Assembly (NCBI GenBank): GCA_023423335.1
Contig: JAFAFU010000006.1
Span: 1-34,070 of the forward strand
Source of the DNA: Bacillota bacterium
GTDB taxonomy: Bacteria > Bacillota > Clostridia > Lachnospirales > Lachnospiraceae
Length of the DNA: 34,070 bases
Direction: 5' to 3'
Of the stretch, positions 12,927-20,660 are shown piece after piece. Below the pieces are notes generated by a model. That model had not been told where the DNA came from. It saw only the letters and a program-made list of their open reading frames with translations, and ran no database searches. A program made the position numbers and the translations under genes. Position 1 is the first letter of the stretch, and every line of letters starts with the position of its first letter.

Positions 12927-14702
12927 GTGGATGAAGAAATCAGACAAGCGATAGAGCAGACCAAAGAGCAGCTACCGGTTGAGATAGATCTGAAATGGTA
13001 CCATGGAGTGATCAAACTCGATGAGGTTAAGCAGTATATAAGAGCCAATATCAACAGCGCATCCAGGAGTTTTGTGGCGATCGGATACTATCTCAAATAT
13101 ATCCGGGATAACCAGCTATATCAGGATGAAGGATACACCGGCATATCGGATTTTGCAAAAGCTGAGTTCGGTATAAGTGCAGCACAGGCCAGCAAGTTTA
13201 TGAGCATCAATGACCGGTTTTCAGTGGATGGCAACTCTCCGATATTGCTGGACCGGTACCGGGAATTCAGTAGCAGTAAGCTGTCTGAGATGTTGTATCT
13301 GACCGAGGATCAGCTGGATCAGGTGACATTGACCACAACAAAGGCAGAGATCAGGCAGATCGGTAAGCCGATTAAGGAAGAGGTTGAGACGGTTTCATTT
13401 TCGCCGGCGAAAACGGAACCGGAGAAAGTTGCGACGTCGCAACAGGGACCGCAAAAAGAGTTTAAGCCGTGTAAGTTTGGCGGAGGTAAATGTAATTGCT
13501 TCACTAATCCTAATATCTGTACCAGTGATATTAAATGCAGTAGCAATTTCATTGAGTACTCGGAGGAGGATATTAATCCCTACGATGCCAAAAAACCGGA
13601 GCCAGGAACGATCATTTACAATGTAGGCGGAGGCGGAGATGTTGAAAAATATAAAGTTATCTCAAAATATTCCGATTTCTCCCCAAGGTATTTCAATGTA
13701 AAAGACAAAACCGGTACCATACATAACATATCATCCGAAAGCGAGCATTGGCATTATACAAGGGATGAGGCTAAAACAGATTCTTGGTATCGTGAAAAGA
13801 TGCCTAATAGCGTCCAGTTAGTGAACGATACCCCTGAAATTGTGGATAATCAGCCCGAAACCGTGAACGATGTGGATGAAGATAATATTTCGGAAAGAGG
13901 ATGCCATAACTGCAAGTATAACGACATGACCCCGGAAGAGTTTAAGGTGATTGACCCTGATGGTGGTCTTCCGTGTAATACCTGCGACGACGCACTTGAT
14001 CAGTGGGCGCCGAAAATTGATACTGTCACAGAGGAGCCAGGAGAGAATTTATGTAAATATGGCGATATGGGAATCACCATATCGGATGAACCCCAGCAGG
14101 TTGAAACCGTAGAGGCCGATATCATCCAGACGGTACCGGAAACAGTTCAGGGATTGGCCGAGCAAGATCAGATCTTTAATACAACCCTCAAACCATTAAT
14201 CAAAGCCATTGAAAGAGCGCAGGATGCTATCGGACGAGGGAAAATAAAGGATCTATACAAGCAGTGTGAGGATATTGATTATTATATCTCCCTTATCAAG
14301 AAGATACATAATGCAAAGTTTGGCATATTTGATGAGGAGAAACAGGCTACTGAAAAGCCAGTACAGCCGGAGCTGCCCATCCTCCGCAACAATGACCAAC
14401 GTAAGGAATGGGCCGAAAATTATAAGGCATGGGGAGAGTGGTATTACGATGAGCATATCGATTGTCATTACTACAAATACGATTTCCCCGGAGGCGATAG
14501 GTTAATCGTCGAGGAATACCAGGGCATGATAAGGTATTGGAATCGGAATGAGAAATATGATCAAGCGCACTATCATCTATGTCTGAAGCAGAAAACCAGT
14601 CAGTGGATCAAAACCCCTTATGAGCAACGGTATGAACACTCGACGACAAGCATGACCGAGATTGTAGACTATCTGAAAGACATCCAGAAGAAGGGAGCCT
14701 GA
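12927..14702 (+). CDS. Large modular phage protein with Cys clusters
   Basis: 591 aa from GTG 12927 (AAGGAGGG upstream). N-terminal ~130 residues: helical segment like DUF3102/ParB-type phage proteins (SFVAIGYYLKYIRDNQLY, then GYTGISDFAKAEFGIS). The middle has two Cys-rich parts, CKFGGGKCNCFTNPNIC (about 186-202) and CHNCKYNDM...CNTC (about 325-350), which probably bind zinc. A low-complexity acidic linker follows, then a coiled coil (about 425-470) and a C-terminal module rich in Tyr and Trp. I recall similar N- and C-terminal modules on different phage proteins, so this looks like a composite. Function unknown. Confidence 0.82.
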   Translation: MDEEIRQAIEQTKEQLPVEIDLKWYHGVIKLDEVKQYIRANINSASRSFVAIGYYLKYIRDNQLYQDEGYTGISDFAKAEFGISAAQASKFMSINDRFSVDGNSPILLDRYREFSSSKLSEMLYLTEDQLDQVTLTTTKAEIRQIGKPIKEEVETVSFSPAKTEPEKVATSQQGPQKEFKPCKFGGGKCNCFTNPNICTSDIKCSSNFIEYSEEDINPYDAKKPEPGTIIYNVGGGGDVEKYKVISKYSDFSPRYFNVKDKTGTIHNISSESEHWHYTRDEAKTDSWYREKMPNSVQLVNDTPEIVDNQPETVNDVDEDNISERGCHNCKYNDMTPEEFKVIDPDGGLPCNTCDDALDQWAPKIDTVTEEPGENLCKYGDMGITISDEPQQVETVEADIIQTVPETVQGLAEQDQIFNTTLKPLIKAIERAQDAIGRGKIKDLYKQCEDIDYYISLIKKIHNAKFGIFDEEKQATEKPVQPELPILRNNDQRKEWAENYKAWGEWYYDEHIDCHYYKYDFPGGDRLIVEEYQGMIRYWNRNEKYDQAHYHLCLKQKTSQWIKTPYEQRYEHSTTSMTEIVDYLKDIQKKGA

Positions 14703-14704
14703 TC

Positions 14705-14920
14705 ATGGACTACGATAAGAAACTGATCGATAAGGCCAAGCATTCTCGGTGCAAGATCTGCCAGGAATACATAACCGAGCAGGAAGCTGCAGCAGCGGAG
14801 TTTCAGGCCTGCAAGACCAACCGGGGGGGGTACTGCTTTGTACATACTCGGTGCTGGCAGGGAGAATATAATGGGGTGAGTCATAATGGGGAAGGAAAGA
14901 AACTGGTCGCAGGAGGATAA
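14705..14920 (+). CDS. Small zinc-finger-like protein, 71 aa
   Basis: ATG 14705, two bp after the previous stop. CKIC near residue 16 and a later C-FVHTRC suggest a zinc-binding fold. A run of eight G (14823-14830) lies in the middle of the gene. Its last 35 bp overlap the start of the next gene. Function unknown. Confidence 0.72.
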   Translation: MDYDKKLIDKAKHSRCKICQEYITEQEAAAAEFQACKTNRGGYCFVHTRCWQGEYNGVSHNGEGKKLVAGG

Positions 14921-16031
14921 AGCCTATTTGTCGGATAATTGGGGAACCTTATCAATGCCGACACTGATGACTAATCTGAGCCGTAATAAAAATTCAATAA
15001 TGATCATGGTACAGAGGCTTGGTCTGGGTGCTTTTCTGGACAGCGGTGATTACATAACCTTTAATCAACTTCTTCTGGCTCTGGGCTATACAGGCGGTAC
15101 CGGCTATCTGACGAAGAGCTGGATCAATGACAGAGCTTTCCCGGTAAAATACAAACGGGTGGACCAAAACCGCTTCAAAGTAGTTTACATAGATGACTTC
15201 TGGGCATGGGCAGAGAAAAACAAGAATCTGCTGGACTTTTCCCGATTTGAAGAGAATTCACTTGGTAAAGAGCTTGCCTGGGTTAAGAAAAAGCGTAAGA
15301 ATGATTTCGATCACCGACGGAAGGTAAAAACGGATCCATGGACTCCGGCCGAGGACGCGAAGCTTATCAGAATGTTGAAACAGCAGAAGTATGGATACGT
15401 GGAGCTGTCAAAGATGTTTGGAAGAACCTGCGGAGCTATTCAAAGGCGGTGCTGCGATCTTGGAATTCCGGACAGGCCGGTTAAAGCAGATAACCATATT
15501 GAGTGGACGGCGGAGGAGCTGCAGCTGCTTACTGACATGATCAAGCAGGGATACCGGTACCCGGCTATTTCAGAAGCTATTGGCAAATCAGATAAGGCGA
15601 TCCGTGGACTGGTCTACCGGTTTTACCTTACGGAGAACTTGGATAAGGCCAGAGAATATATCGGAGCGGGGGTCTTTGGGGACAACCGACCACTAAGGAA
15701 GATCGGGCAATATAAACTGATGACCGTGGAAGAAAAAGCAGAAGTCCGGGAGCTGTTGACGAGACTGGCAGCCATCCTGAGGTTTGAATATAAGCAGTTC
15801 TTTGATGACAGCGATTTCTGGCAAAAGGACATCTGCCAGCACTGGGACGGGCATTGCACAAAGTGTCAGACCGACTGCGACAGCTGCACAGCGTTCGAGC
15901 GGATCCGGCCTCAGTACTGCAAGCGGTGCGGAGGTACGTTCTACGAGAAGCATCCGGAGCTGATCTGTAAGCCATGCAGGGAGCAGCGCATCCGGCAGTA
16001 TATGAGAAAGAAGGCAGCGTTAGCGAGATAA
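14886..16031 (+). CDS. Myb/SANT-like DNA-binding protein with C-terminal zinc ribbon
   Basis: 381 aa. Three Myb-like units are visible: residues ~6-40 (WSQEDKAYLSDNWG), ~152-195 (PWTPAEDAKLIRMLKQQKYG) and ~207-250 (EWTAEELQLLTDMIKQGYRY). A winged/HTH-like middle lies at ~55-120. The C-terminus has many Cys (CQHWDGHC, CQTDCDSC, CKRCGG, CKPC), probably one or two zinc ribbons. Proteins of this plan are common in clostridial phages before the late regulators; a transcription or replication role is inferred. Confidence 0.85.
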   Translation: MGKERNWSQEDKAYLSDNWGTLSMPTLMTNLSRNKNSIMIMVQRLGLGAFLDSGDYITFNQLLLALGYTGGTGYLTKSWINDRAFPVKYKRVDQNRFKVVYIDDFWAWAEKNKNLLDFSRFEENSLGKELAWVKKKRKNDFDHRRKVKTDPWTPAEDAKLIRMLKQQKYGYVELSKMFGRTCGAIQRRCCDLGIPDRPVKADNHIEWTAEELQLLTDMIKQGYRYPAISEAIGKSDKAIRGLVYRFYLTENLDKAREYIGAGVFGDNRPLRKIGQYKLMTVEEKAEVRELLTRLAAILRFEYKQFFDDSDFWQKDICQHWDGHCTKCQTDCDSCTAFERIRPQYCKRCGGTFYEKHPELICKPCREQRIRQYMRKKAALAR

Positions 16032-16033
16032 GA

Positions 16034-16096
16034 AGCACTCCGGCCAGAGCGAATAACTCACTACCCTGGACCGAAGTGCCGTAGATGAATTATTGA
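16034..16096 (+). pseudogene. Remnant of a DNA adenine methylase 3' end
   Basis: These 63 bp are an imperfect copy of the last 21 codons of the methylase gene at 17504-17566: the translation STPARA..SLP.TEV is kept, with a TGG changed to TAG and the final MNY-stop still present. So an earlier dam-like gene or dam duplication stood directly after the Myb-like gene, and the secreted-protein cassette and the current dam now follow the remnant. Confidence 0.78.
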
Positions 16097-16151
16097 GTAA
16101 TGATGATTTTATAAACTGATTATTTTTATGACGGCTTGACACATATGGATG

Positions 16152-16604
16152 TTAATTAAAATATCCTCCTGCATAACCAGATAAGTATACAGGTTCTGTG
16201 CCGGTTGCTTTTAAGACTACGAAATAAGTTGCTTCTGGTCCCGGTGAAACAATTCCAAAACCGGCACTTGAATATATTGTTTGCGACATATACATATAGC
16301 TTGGTGTAAATCTGTGAAATTCAACCAGAAGAGCACCTGTACTATATGATGTAAAATCCACATTGAAAAGAAACGTCAATCCGGGTGGTATCGTCCAAGC
16401 GGATCCATTATTAGATATGTCAGCAATAACAACAGTATCACCAGGGTCAAGTCTTAAAGGTTCGTTTTGATATTCGTAAATTTTTAGATTAGATATAGTG
16501 CCGACTAAAACAGGTGTCGAGGCTGCATAAGCAGTAGATACAGGTAGAATAAACAACACTGAGGCACAAACCAGAACAGTAATTTTTCTAATTATTTTTT
16601 TCAT
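16152..16604 (-). CDS. Secreted cargo protein with signal peptide
   Basis: 150 aa, ATG 16604 with GAAAGGAAGG upstream. A signal peptide (KKIIRK basic start, hydrophobic core, cleavage AYA|AS after residue 27) leaves ~123 residues rich in Ser, Thr, Tyr and Gly with an all-beta look (LDPGDTVVIADISNNGSAW, then FLFNVDF). No Cys in the mature part. The family is not recognised. Own promoter, minus strand and position between the dam remnant and dam make it a moron, probably expressed by the lysogen to change the cell surface or surroundings. Confidence 0.85.
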   Translation of the reverse strand: MKKIIRKITVLVCASVLFILPVSTAYAASTPVLVGTISNLKIYEYQNEPLRLDPGDTVVIADISNNGSAWTIPPGLTFLFNVDFTSYSTGALLVEFHRFTPSYMYMSQTIYSSAGFGIVSPGPEATYFVVLKATGTEPVYLSGYAGGYFN

Positions 16605-16680
16605 AGACCATTACCTTCCTTTCTTTTGTCGGTTAACTGTTGCTTTCTCTTGCAAGAGTATTAAATGTAATTACAACAAA

Positions 16681-16709
16681 ATTATACATAAATAAACATA
16701 ATTTAGCAA
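16681..16709 (-). promoter_or_regulatory. Promoter of the secreted-protein gene
   Basis: On the minus strand TTGCTA (16709-16704), 17-bp spacer, TATAAT (16686-16681). A ~70-nt leader follows. The region around it is AT-rich. Confidence 0.78.
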
Positions 16710-16789
16710 TAGAAACTGGAAAAATTAAGCAAAAAGTAAGGAATGTAAGAAAATGTTAACAAACTAATATATTTACCTAAGGAGGCCAC

Positions 16790-17566
16790 ATGAGAACATT
16801 ACTACGATATCCCGGGAGCAAGCAGCGGATAGCTCCCTGGATCATATCACATATGCCACAGCATCACAGTTATTTGGAGCCATATGCTGGCGGGATTGCC
16901 GTACTGCTTAACAAGGAGCCGTCCCGAATAGAAACCATAAATGATCTGGATGGTGATGTGGTTAACCTTTTCCGGGTAATACGGGGGCCTGGTACCCGGG
17001 AGGAATTGATAAGGCAGATTGTTTATACCCCGTATGCCAGGCATGAATATGATAACGCCTTTCCGGAAAATCCGGAAGAATTATCTGATGTCGAAAGGGC
17101 AAAAAACTTCCTGATACGGTCCGGGATGGGGCAGGGGTTCCGTCTATATGAAAAAGTGGGATTTAAACGGGATGTTGCCGGGAGAGAAGCAGCTTACGCA
17201 GTCCGGTATTGGAATGACCTTCCGGCGGTAATTACCGGTGTGGCACAGCGCTTAAAGATGGTGCAGATCGAGAACAGACCGGCGGTAGAGCTGATTAAGT
17301 CATTTAATCACAGCAACGTCCTGATCTATGCGGACCCGCCTTATCTTATGAGCACCCAGTCACGAAAGATGTACCGGCATGAGATGTCCGATCAGGATCA
17401 TGTGGAGCTGCTGGAAGTACTGTTGCAACATAGAGGGTATGTAATGCTATCCGGATACGACAATGACATATACAATACATACCTGCAGGGCTGGCGAAAG
17501 ATAAGCACCCCGGCCAGAGCAGAGAACAGCTTGCCCCGGACCGAAGTGCTGTGGATGAATTATTGA
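16790..17566 (+). CDS. dam: DNA adenine-N6 methyltransferase (D12 class)
   Basis: 258 aa, ATG 16790 with AAGGAGG upstream. The SAM-binding part starts RYPGSKQRIAPWI and EPYAGG (30-35), where the family has F-x-G-x-x; the catalytic motif is DPPY (182-185). The target site cannot be read from sequence. There is no restriction partner next to it, so an orphan phage methylase that protects phage DNA or affects regulation is likely. Its 3' end is copied at 16034-16096 and overlaps the convergent DUF4145 gene by 7 bp. Confidence 0.92.
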   Translation: MRTLLRYPGSKQRIAPWIISHMPQHHSYLEPYAGGIAVLLNKEPSRIETINDLDGDVVNLFRVIRGPGTREELIRQIVYTPYARHEYDNAFPENPEELSDVERAKNFLIRSGMGQGFRLYEKVGFKRDVAGREAAYAVRYWNDLPAVITGVAQRLKMVQIENRPAVELIKSFNHSNVLIYADPPYLMSTQSRKMYRHEMSDQDHVELLEVLLQHRGYVMLSGYDNDIYNTYLQGWRKISTPARAENSLPRTEVLWMNY

Positions 17567-18243
17567 TTTCCATTTTTGCGTAACTCTTGTTTATCAGAAT
17601 TTGAAGAGAGGATATCAGAAAACAACTTTTTCCTTTCTTCGCGATTAATATACCATTCCTTCATAAGTAATTCGATCAATTTAATAAGGGATTCAGCCTC
17701 ATCTGGATCAATATCAATAATAACATCAGTATCTTTTTCCATATGAGCACCGATATTACCAAGCTGGCGTAGGCTATCAATGGCTTCCCATAAATCAGGT
17801 GTAATTTTATCCTTAAGTGTAGTGATTTCATGATTTAAGTTTTTTAGTTTAATATCCCAAAAGTCGTGTATCATACCTTGAAGGCAACGGCGTGACAATG
17901 TAGCAGATGCTTTTGGACTTAAGGAAACTATAGCGCAGGCTTCTTCATAATCATCTCTTATTGTTTTGGGAATGTATTCAGGAAAATGCTTTGCGTCTGA
18001 CGTTGGTCTTATAGTAGTATCAATATCATTGACTGCATCACCCATGCCCTCCGCATATATTGTGTATTGCTCGCAATTTGGACATTTTAGAAAAGTCAAC
18101 TCAATACAAGAGATAGAATATATTGGTTTGCCCGCTGAATCATAAGAGATGGGACGGTTCTCAAACGATATATATTTTCGCATACAAGTATCAATGGTAA
18201 TAGGCATAACCATTGAGCAGAATGAACACTGAACACCAGCCAT
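17560..18243 (-). CDS. DUF4145 domain protein with N-terminal Cys pairs
   Basis: 227 aa, ATG 18243 with AAAGGCGG upstream. Residues ~95-205 match DUF4145 (IPKTIRDDYEEACAIVSLSP, then a helix LSRRCLQGMIHDF and LGNIGAHMEKD). The N-terminus has CSFC and CPNC pairs that could hold one zinc. DUF4145 occurs alone in phages and fused to restriction enzyme subunits, so a link to DNA defence is possible but not shown. Minus strand, own promoter: cargo gene. Confidence 0.83.
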   Translation of the reverse strand: MAGVQCSFCSMVMPITIDTCMRKYISFENRPISYDSAGKPIYSISCIELTFLKCPNCEQYTIYAEGMGDAVNDIDTTIRPTSDAKHFPEYIPKTIRDDYEEACAIVSLSPKASATLSRRCLQGMIHDFWDIKLKNLNHEITTLKDKITPDLWEAIDSLRQLGNIGAHMEKDTDVIIDIDPDEAESLIKLIELLMKEWYINREERKKLFSDILSSNSDKQELRKNGNQ

Positions 18244-18265
18244 AAAAACACCGCCTTTCTACAAA

Positions 18266-18294
18266 ATATTACCATTAGTGTTGATAAATTACAA
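18266..18294 (-). promoter_or_regulatory. Promoter of the DUF4145 gene
   Basis: On the minus strand TTGTAA (18294-18289), 17-bp spacer, TAATAT (18271-18266) with extended -10 TGg. Confidence 0.68.
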
Positions 18295-18317
18295 TAAAAA
18301 ATTTAAGGAGGAAAAGG

Positions 18318-18983
18318 ATGAACAGTAAGGAATTATTAGAACAGGCTGATCAGCGGATCGCAGAGGTTGAGGATATCAAGAAAGCCAGAAAGGGTATTGA
18401 AGATCTTGAATACCTTTGTGGAATGGTACAAAATGAGATAACTCAAATAGACATACGACAAGGAAATAAACTTGAGTCCGTGTCCCTGGTAATTTCGCAG
18501 GAGCAGTACAAAGAATTTAAGGATTCAATATCTTCTACTCTTGAACGATTTATAAAAACCCAGATTATCAAACTTGAACAGCTCCTGGGTATCACACCGA
18601 AGATCGTCAATCCGGAGTTTGAGGCAGTGATAAGGGATATGGAGCAGTCGAATAGTCAGAAAACGTCCACATACGTGGTCAATTCTGCGTTAGATCCGGT
18701 CGAAGAGAAGATGACTGAGACACAGAGGATCGAAGCTCCACAGGAAGATAAATCCCTGGACAAGTATCCGGCGCCGAAGAAGGATAACGGGAAGAAATAT
18801 CCGGAGAATATGACCGTCGAGGATGTTACCAGGATGTATATCACGGAAGGGAAGAGCAGGAAGCAAATCCAGGAGCATTACAGAATCAAGGAAAGTACCC
18901 TGAATAACTTTCTTTACCTCAACGGGATATCCAGGAAGAGCAGTAAGCCGGAGAAAATTCCGGAAGAAACGGAGCATCCCTGA
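18318..18983 (+). CDS. Helical phage protein with C-terminal HTH
   Basis: 221 aa, ATG 18318 with AAGGAGG upstream. The N-terminal ~95 residues are helical, the middle is low-complexity, and residues ~165-205 form a resolvase-like HTH (VTRMYITEGKSRKQIQEHYR). Function unknown; DNA binding is likely. The last residues (KPEKIPEETEHP) lie where a second frame starts to look protein-like, so the 3' end may be altered. Confidence 0.75.
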   Translation: MNSKELLEQADQRIAEVEDIKKARKGIEDLEYLCGMVQNEITQIDIRQGNKLESVSLVISQEQYKEFKDSISSTLERFIKTQIIKLEQLLGITPKIVNPEFEAVIRDMEQSNSQKTSTYVVNSALDPVEEKMTETQRIEAPQEDKSLDKYPAPKKDNGKKYPENMTVEDVTRMYITEGKSRKQIQEHYRIKESTLNNFLYLNGISRKSSKPEKIPEETEHP

Positions 18984-19153
18984 GGATTTCGAGAAATGCA
19001 GGGTCTGCGGCAGAGAGATCCGCTTTACGAGGCGGGTTAACCGTGACACCTGACCGTATCAGTACAGGCGAAAGCATAACGGGGTAAAAGAGACAGTATT
19101 CTGCTGCACCAGGGAGCATTATCATATCGGCAAGGCGAAGGATGCGGGGTGAT
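18944..19153 (+). pseudogene. Broken small zinc-finger gene
   Basis: In a frame not open as one ORF, the DNA encodes RKKRSIPEDFEKCRVCGREI...RVNRDT, then a TGA at 19050-19052, then PYQYRRKHNGVKETVFCCTR and a short tail to TGA. Together this is the plan of small phage proteins with CRVCG and a later Cys-rich strand. No start codon is visible and the internal TGA stands where Trp (TGG) would fit. It looks like a decayed gene; stop-codon readthrough is less likely. Confidence 0.55.
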
Positions 19154-19156
19154 TGA

Positions 19157-19591
19157 TTGACGGATAAAGAGCTGAGACAGTATCGAAGCTTGCTTAAGGA
19201 AGCAGAGGATCTACAGTGCCGAATTAATAAGTTGTATGATAAAAAGCTTACTACCACGCATGATACGATAAGGGGATCTTCTAAAAAATTCCCATACACG
19301 GAATATCATACGGGAGTCTGGGTATACGACCCGAAGCAGGTTGCTGTAAGGGACGAGCTGATTGCAGTATATCAGGAGAGGCTTGACCAGGCAAGGAAAG
19401 AGATCCTTAAGATTGAACAGTACATACGGGATATTCCGGACAGTGAGCTGCGGCAGATATTTGAATATCGGTATATAGACGGAATGAAGCTTCGGGAGAT
19501 CGGGGAGCTGATAAATATGGATTTTACAGGAGTGGGCAGAAAGATAAAAGCACACCTTCAAAAGTTTCAACAAAATCAACAAAATCCGTGA
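19157..19591 (+). CDS. DUF1492/sigma-region-4-like late transcription regulator
   Basis: 144 aa, TTG 19157 with GGGGTGA upstream. The N-terminal coiled helices (residues ~1-95) are typical of DUF1492; residues ~97-140 form a sigma-70 region-4-type HTH (LRQIFEYRYIDGMKLREIGE, then LINMDFTGVGRKI). Such ArpU/DUF1492-like proteins sit at the end of the early region and are thought to switch on the late genes. Here the terminase genes follow after an inserted cassette. Confidence 0.85.
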   Translation: MTDKELRQYRSLLKEAEDLQCRINKLYDKKLTTTHDTIRGSSKKFPYTEYHTGVWVYDPKQVAVRDELIAVYQERLDQARKEILKIEQYIRDIPDSELRQIFEYRYIDGMKLREIGELINMDFTGVGRKIKAHLQKFQQNQQNP

Positions 19592-19610
19592 TATTATTTA
19601 AGATGAGAAA

Positions 19611-19626
19611 GTCATCAATTGATGAC
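19611..19626. promoter_or_regulatory. Perfect 16-bp palindrome after the late regulator
   Basis: GTCATCAATTGATGAC, 20 bp after the DUF1492 stop. Possible binding site of the late regulator or terminase; function inferred only from position. Confidence 0.5.
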
Positions 19627-19697
19627 CTCATTGACGGCTGCCGGGTGTCAAAGCCTGGTGGCTGATTTCCCTCACTCCCCCAGAGGGGCACCCCATG

Positions 19698-19733
19698 AAA
19701 GGCATTCTGCATGATCGGCAGGGTGCCTTTTGG
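19698..19733 (+). terminator. Terminator-like hairpin closing the early operon
   Basis: AAAGGCA (19698-19704) pairs with TGCCTTT (19724-19730), with inner CTGC/GCAG pairs, followed by a short T run. It lies between the early operon and the cargo cassette. Confidence 0.6.
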
Positions 19734-19735
19734 TA

Positions 19736-19764
19736 TTGAAAATACTGTCAGATTGTGGTATTAT
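19736..19764 (+). promoter_or_regulatory. Promoter of the cargo gene at 19788
   Basis: TTGAAA (19736-19741), 17-bp spacer, TATTAT (19759-19764) with extended -10 TGg. Confidence 0.75.
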
Positions 19765-19787
19765 TCGGTGGAATAAAGGAGGGTATT

Positions 19788-20477
19788 ATGAGGAAAATTA
19801 AAAACAAAGAGATGTTTTATTTAACAATCGGATTATTGATTTCTGCAATAATTGTAATATCATATAAGTTAACGGAAAATATACCTGAATTATTTAACAA
19901 TGCAGATTTTTATTATAACCTATTATCACAGTTAGGACTGGCATATATGGGAAGTTATGTTTTTTACATTGTGCAGATACATATACCAGAGAGAAGAAAA
20001 CAGAAAATAATCTTTAAATGTTTAAAAATGCCTTTAGTACGAATTGTTAAAAATATTGAACAAACAATATCGCACTTAAGAGATAAGACGATAGGGGAGG
20101 ACAAAGCACTTGTCAATCTGTCTCAAAAGGATTTTGAAGATATTTGTTCGAAGATAGATCCTCATGATAAGGCACCAATGATTTTTAATAATGGGGAATA
20201 TGCAACATATATTCAATATTTGAACAATAATGTAATTTATGTTAAAAGTTATTATGATCAGCTGATATCATATGTTCCTATTATTGATACTGAAATCATA
20301 GAAATTATAGACAGTATTTACAATGCATCATACTGTTATACTGTGACCACATGTAACGCTAACAAAATCAGGAACACAAATTTAGGTTTCTTAGCTAAAG
20401 ATATGTATAATTATTATACACAGTGCTGCAGGTTAAAAGAGTATGCAGTAAGTAATGGGTATTTGATAAAAAATTAG
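19788..20477 (+). CDS. Cargo membrane protein, two N-terminal TM helices
   Basis: 229 aa from ATG 19788 (AAAGGAGGG upstream); the longer frame begins inside the promoter. TM helices at about 9-26 and 45-64, then a ~160-residue soluble helical domain rich in Tyr, Asn and Ile. No family recognised. It has its own promoter and is much richer in A/T than the phage backbone, so it was probably acquired separately. Phage exclusion is a reasonable guess for such a gene; no direct evidence. Confidence 0.8.
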   Translation: MRKIKNKEMFYLTIGLLISAIIVISYKLTENIPELFNNADFYYNLLSQLGLAYMGSYVFYIVQIHIPERRKQKIIFKCLKMPLVRIVKNIEQTISHLRDKTIGEDKALVNLSQKDFEDICSKIDPHDKAPMIFNNGEYATYIQYLNNNVIYVKSYYDQLISYVPIIDTEIIEIIDSIYNASYCYTVTTCNANKIRNTNLGFLAKDMYNYYTQCCRLKEYAVSNGYLIKN

Positions 20478-20544
20478 CATCGTTTGGAGCGCTGTTCTTA
20501 TTTAATAAAAATCAGAGCCTAAAGGGCATAAGATAATTCTAAAA

Positions 20545-20595
20545 CCTCCAAGAGCGGAGGTAGGGCGTCCAGTTTAGATGGGATGCCCTATTTAT
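20545..20595 (+). terminator. Tandem hairpins, probable terminator
   Basis: CCTCC/GGAGG (20545-20549/20556-20560), then TAGGGCGTCC (20561-20570) pairing with GGATGCCCTA (20581-20590, one wobble) and a short TTTAT. It separates the gene at 19788 from the next promoter. Confidence 0.6.
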
Positions 20596-20598
20596 GTA

Positions 20599-20627
20599 TT
20601 GAATAATATTGAATATTATGGTATAAT
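20599..20627 (+). promoter_or_regulatory. Promoter of the DUF6232-like gene pair
   Basis: TTGAAT (20599-20604), 17-bp spacer, TATAAT (20622-20627) with extended -10 TGg. Nearly the same design as the promoter at 19736. Confidence 0.8.
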
Positions 20628-20660
20628 TTGTAATCATAGGATTAAGGGAGGATAATCGAT

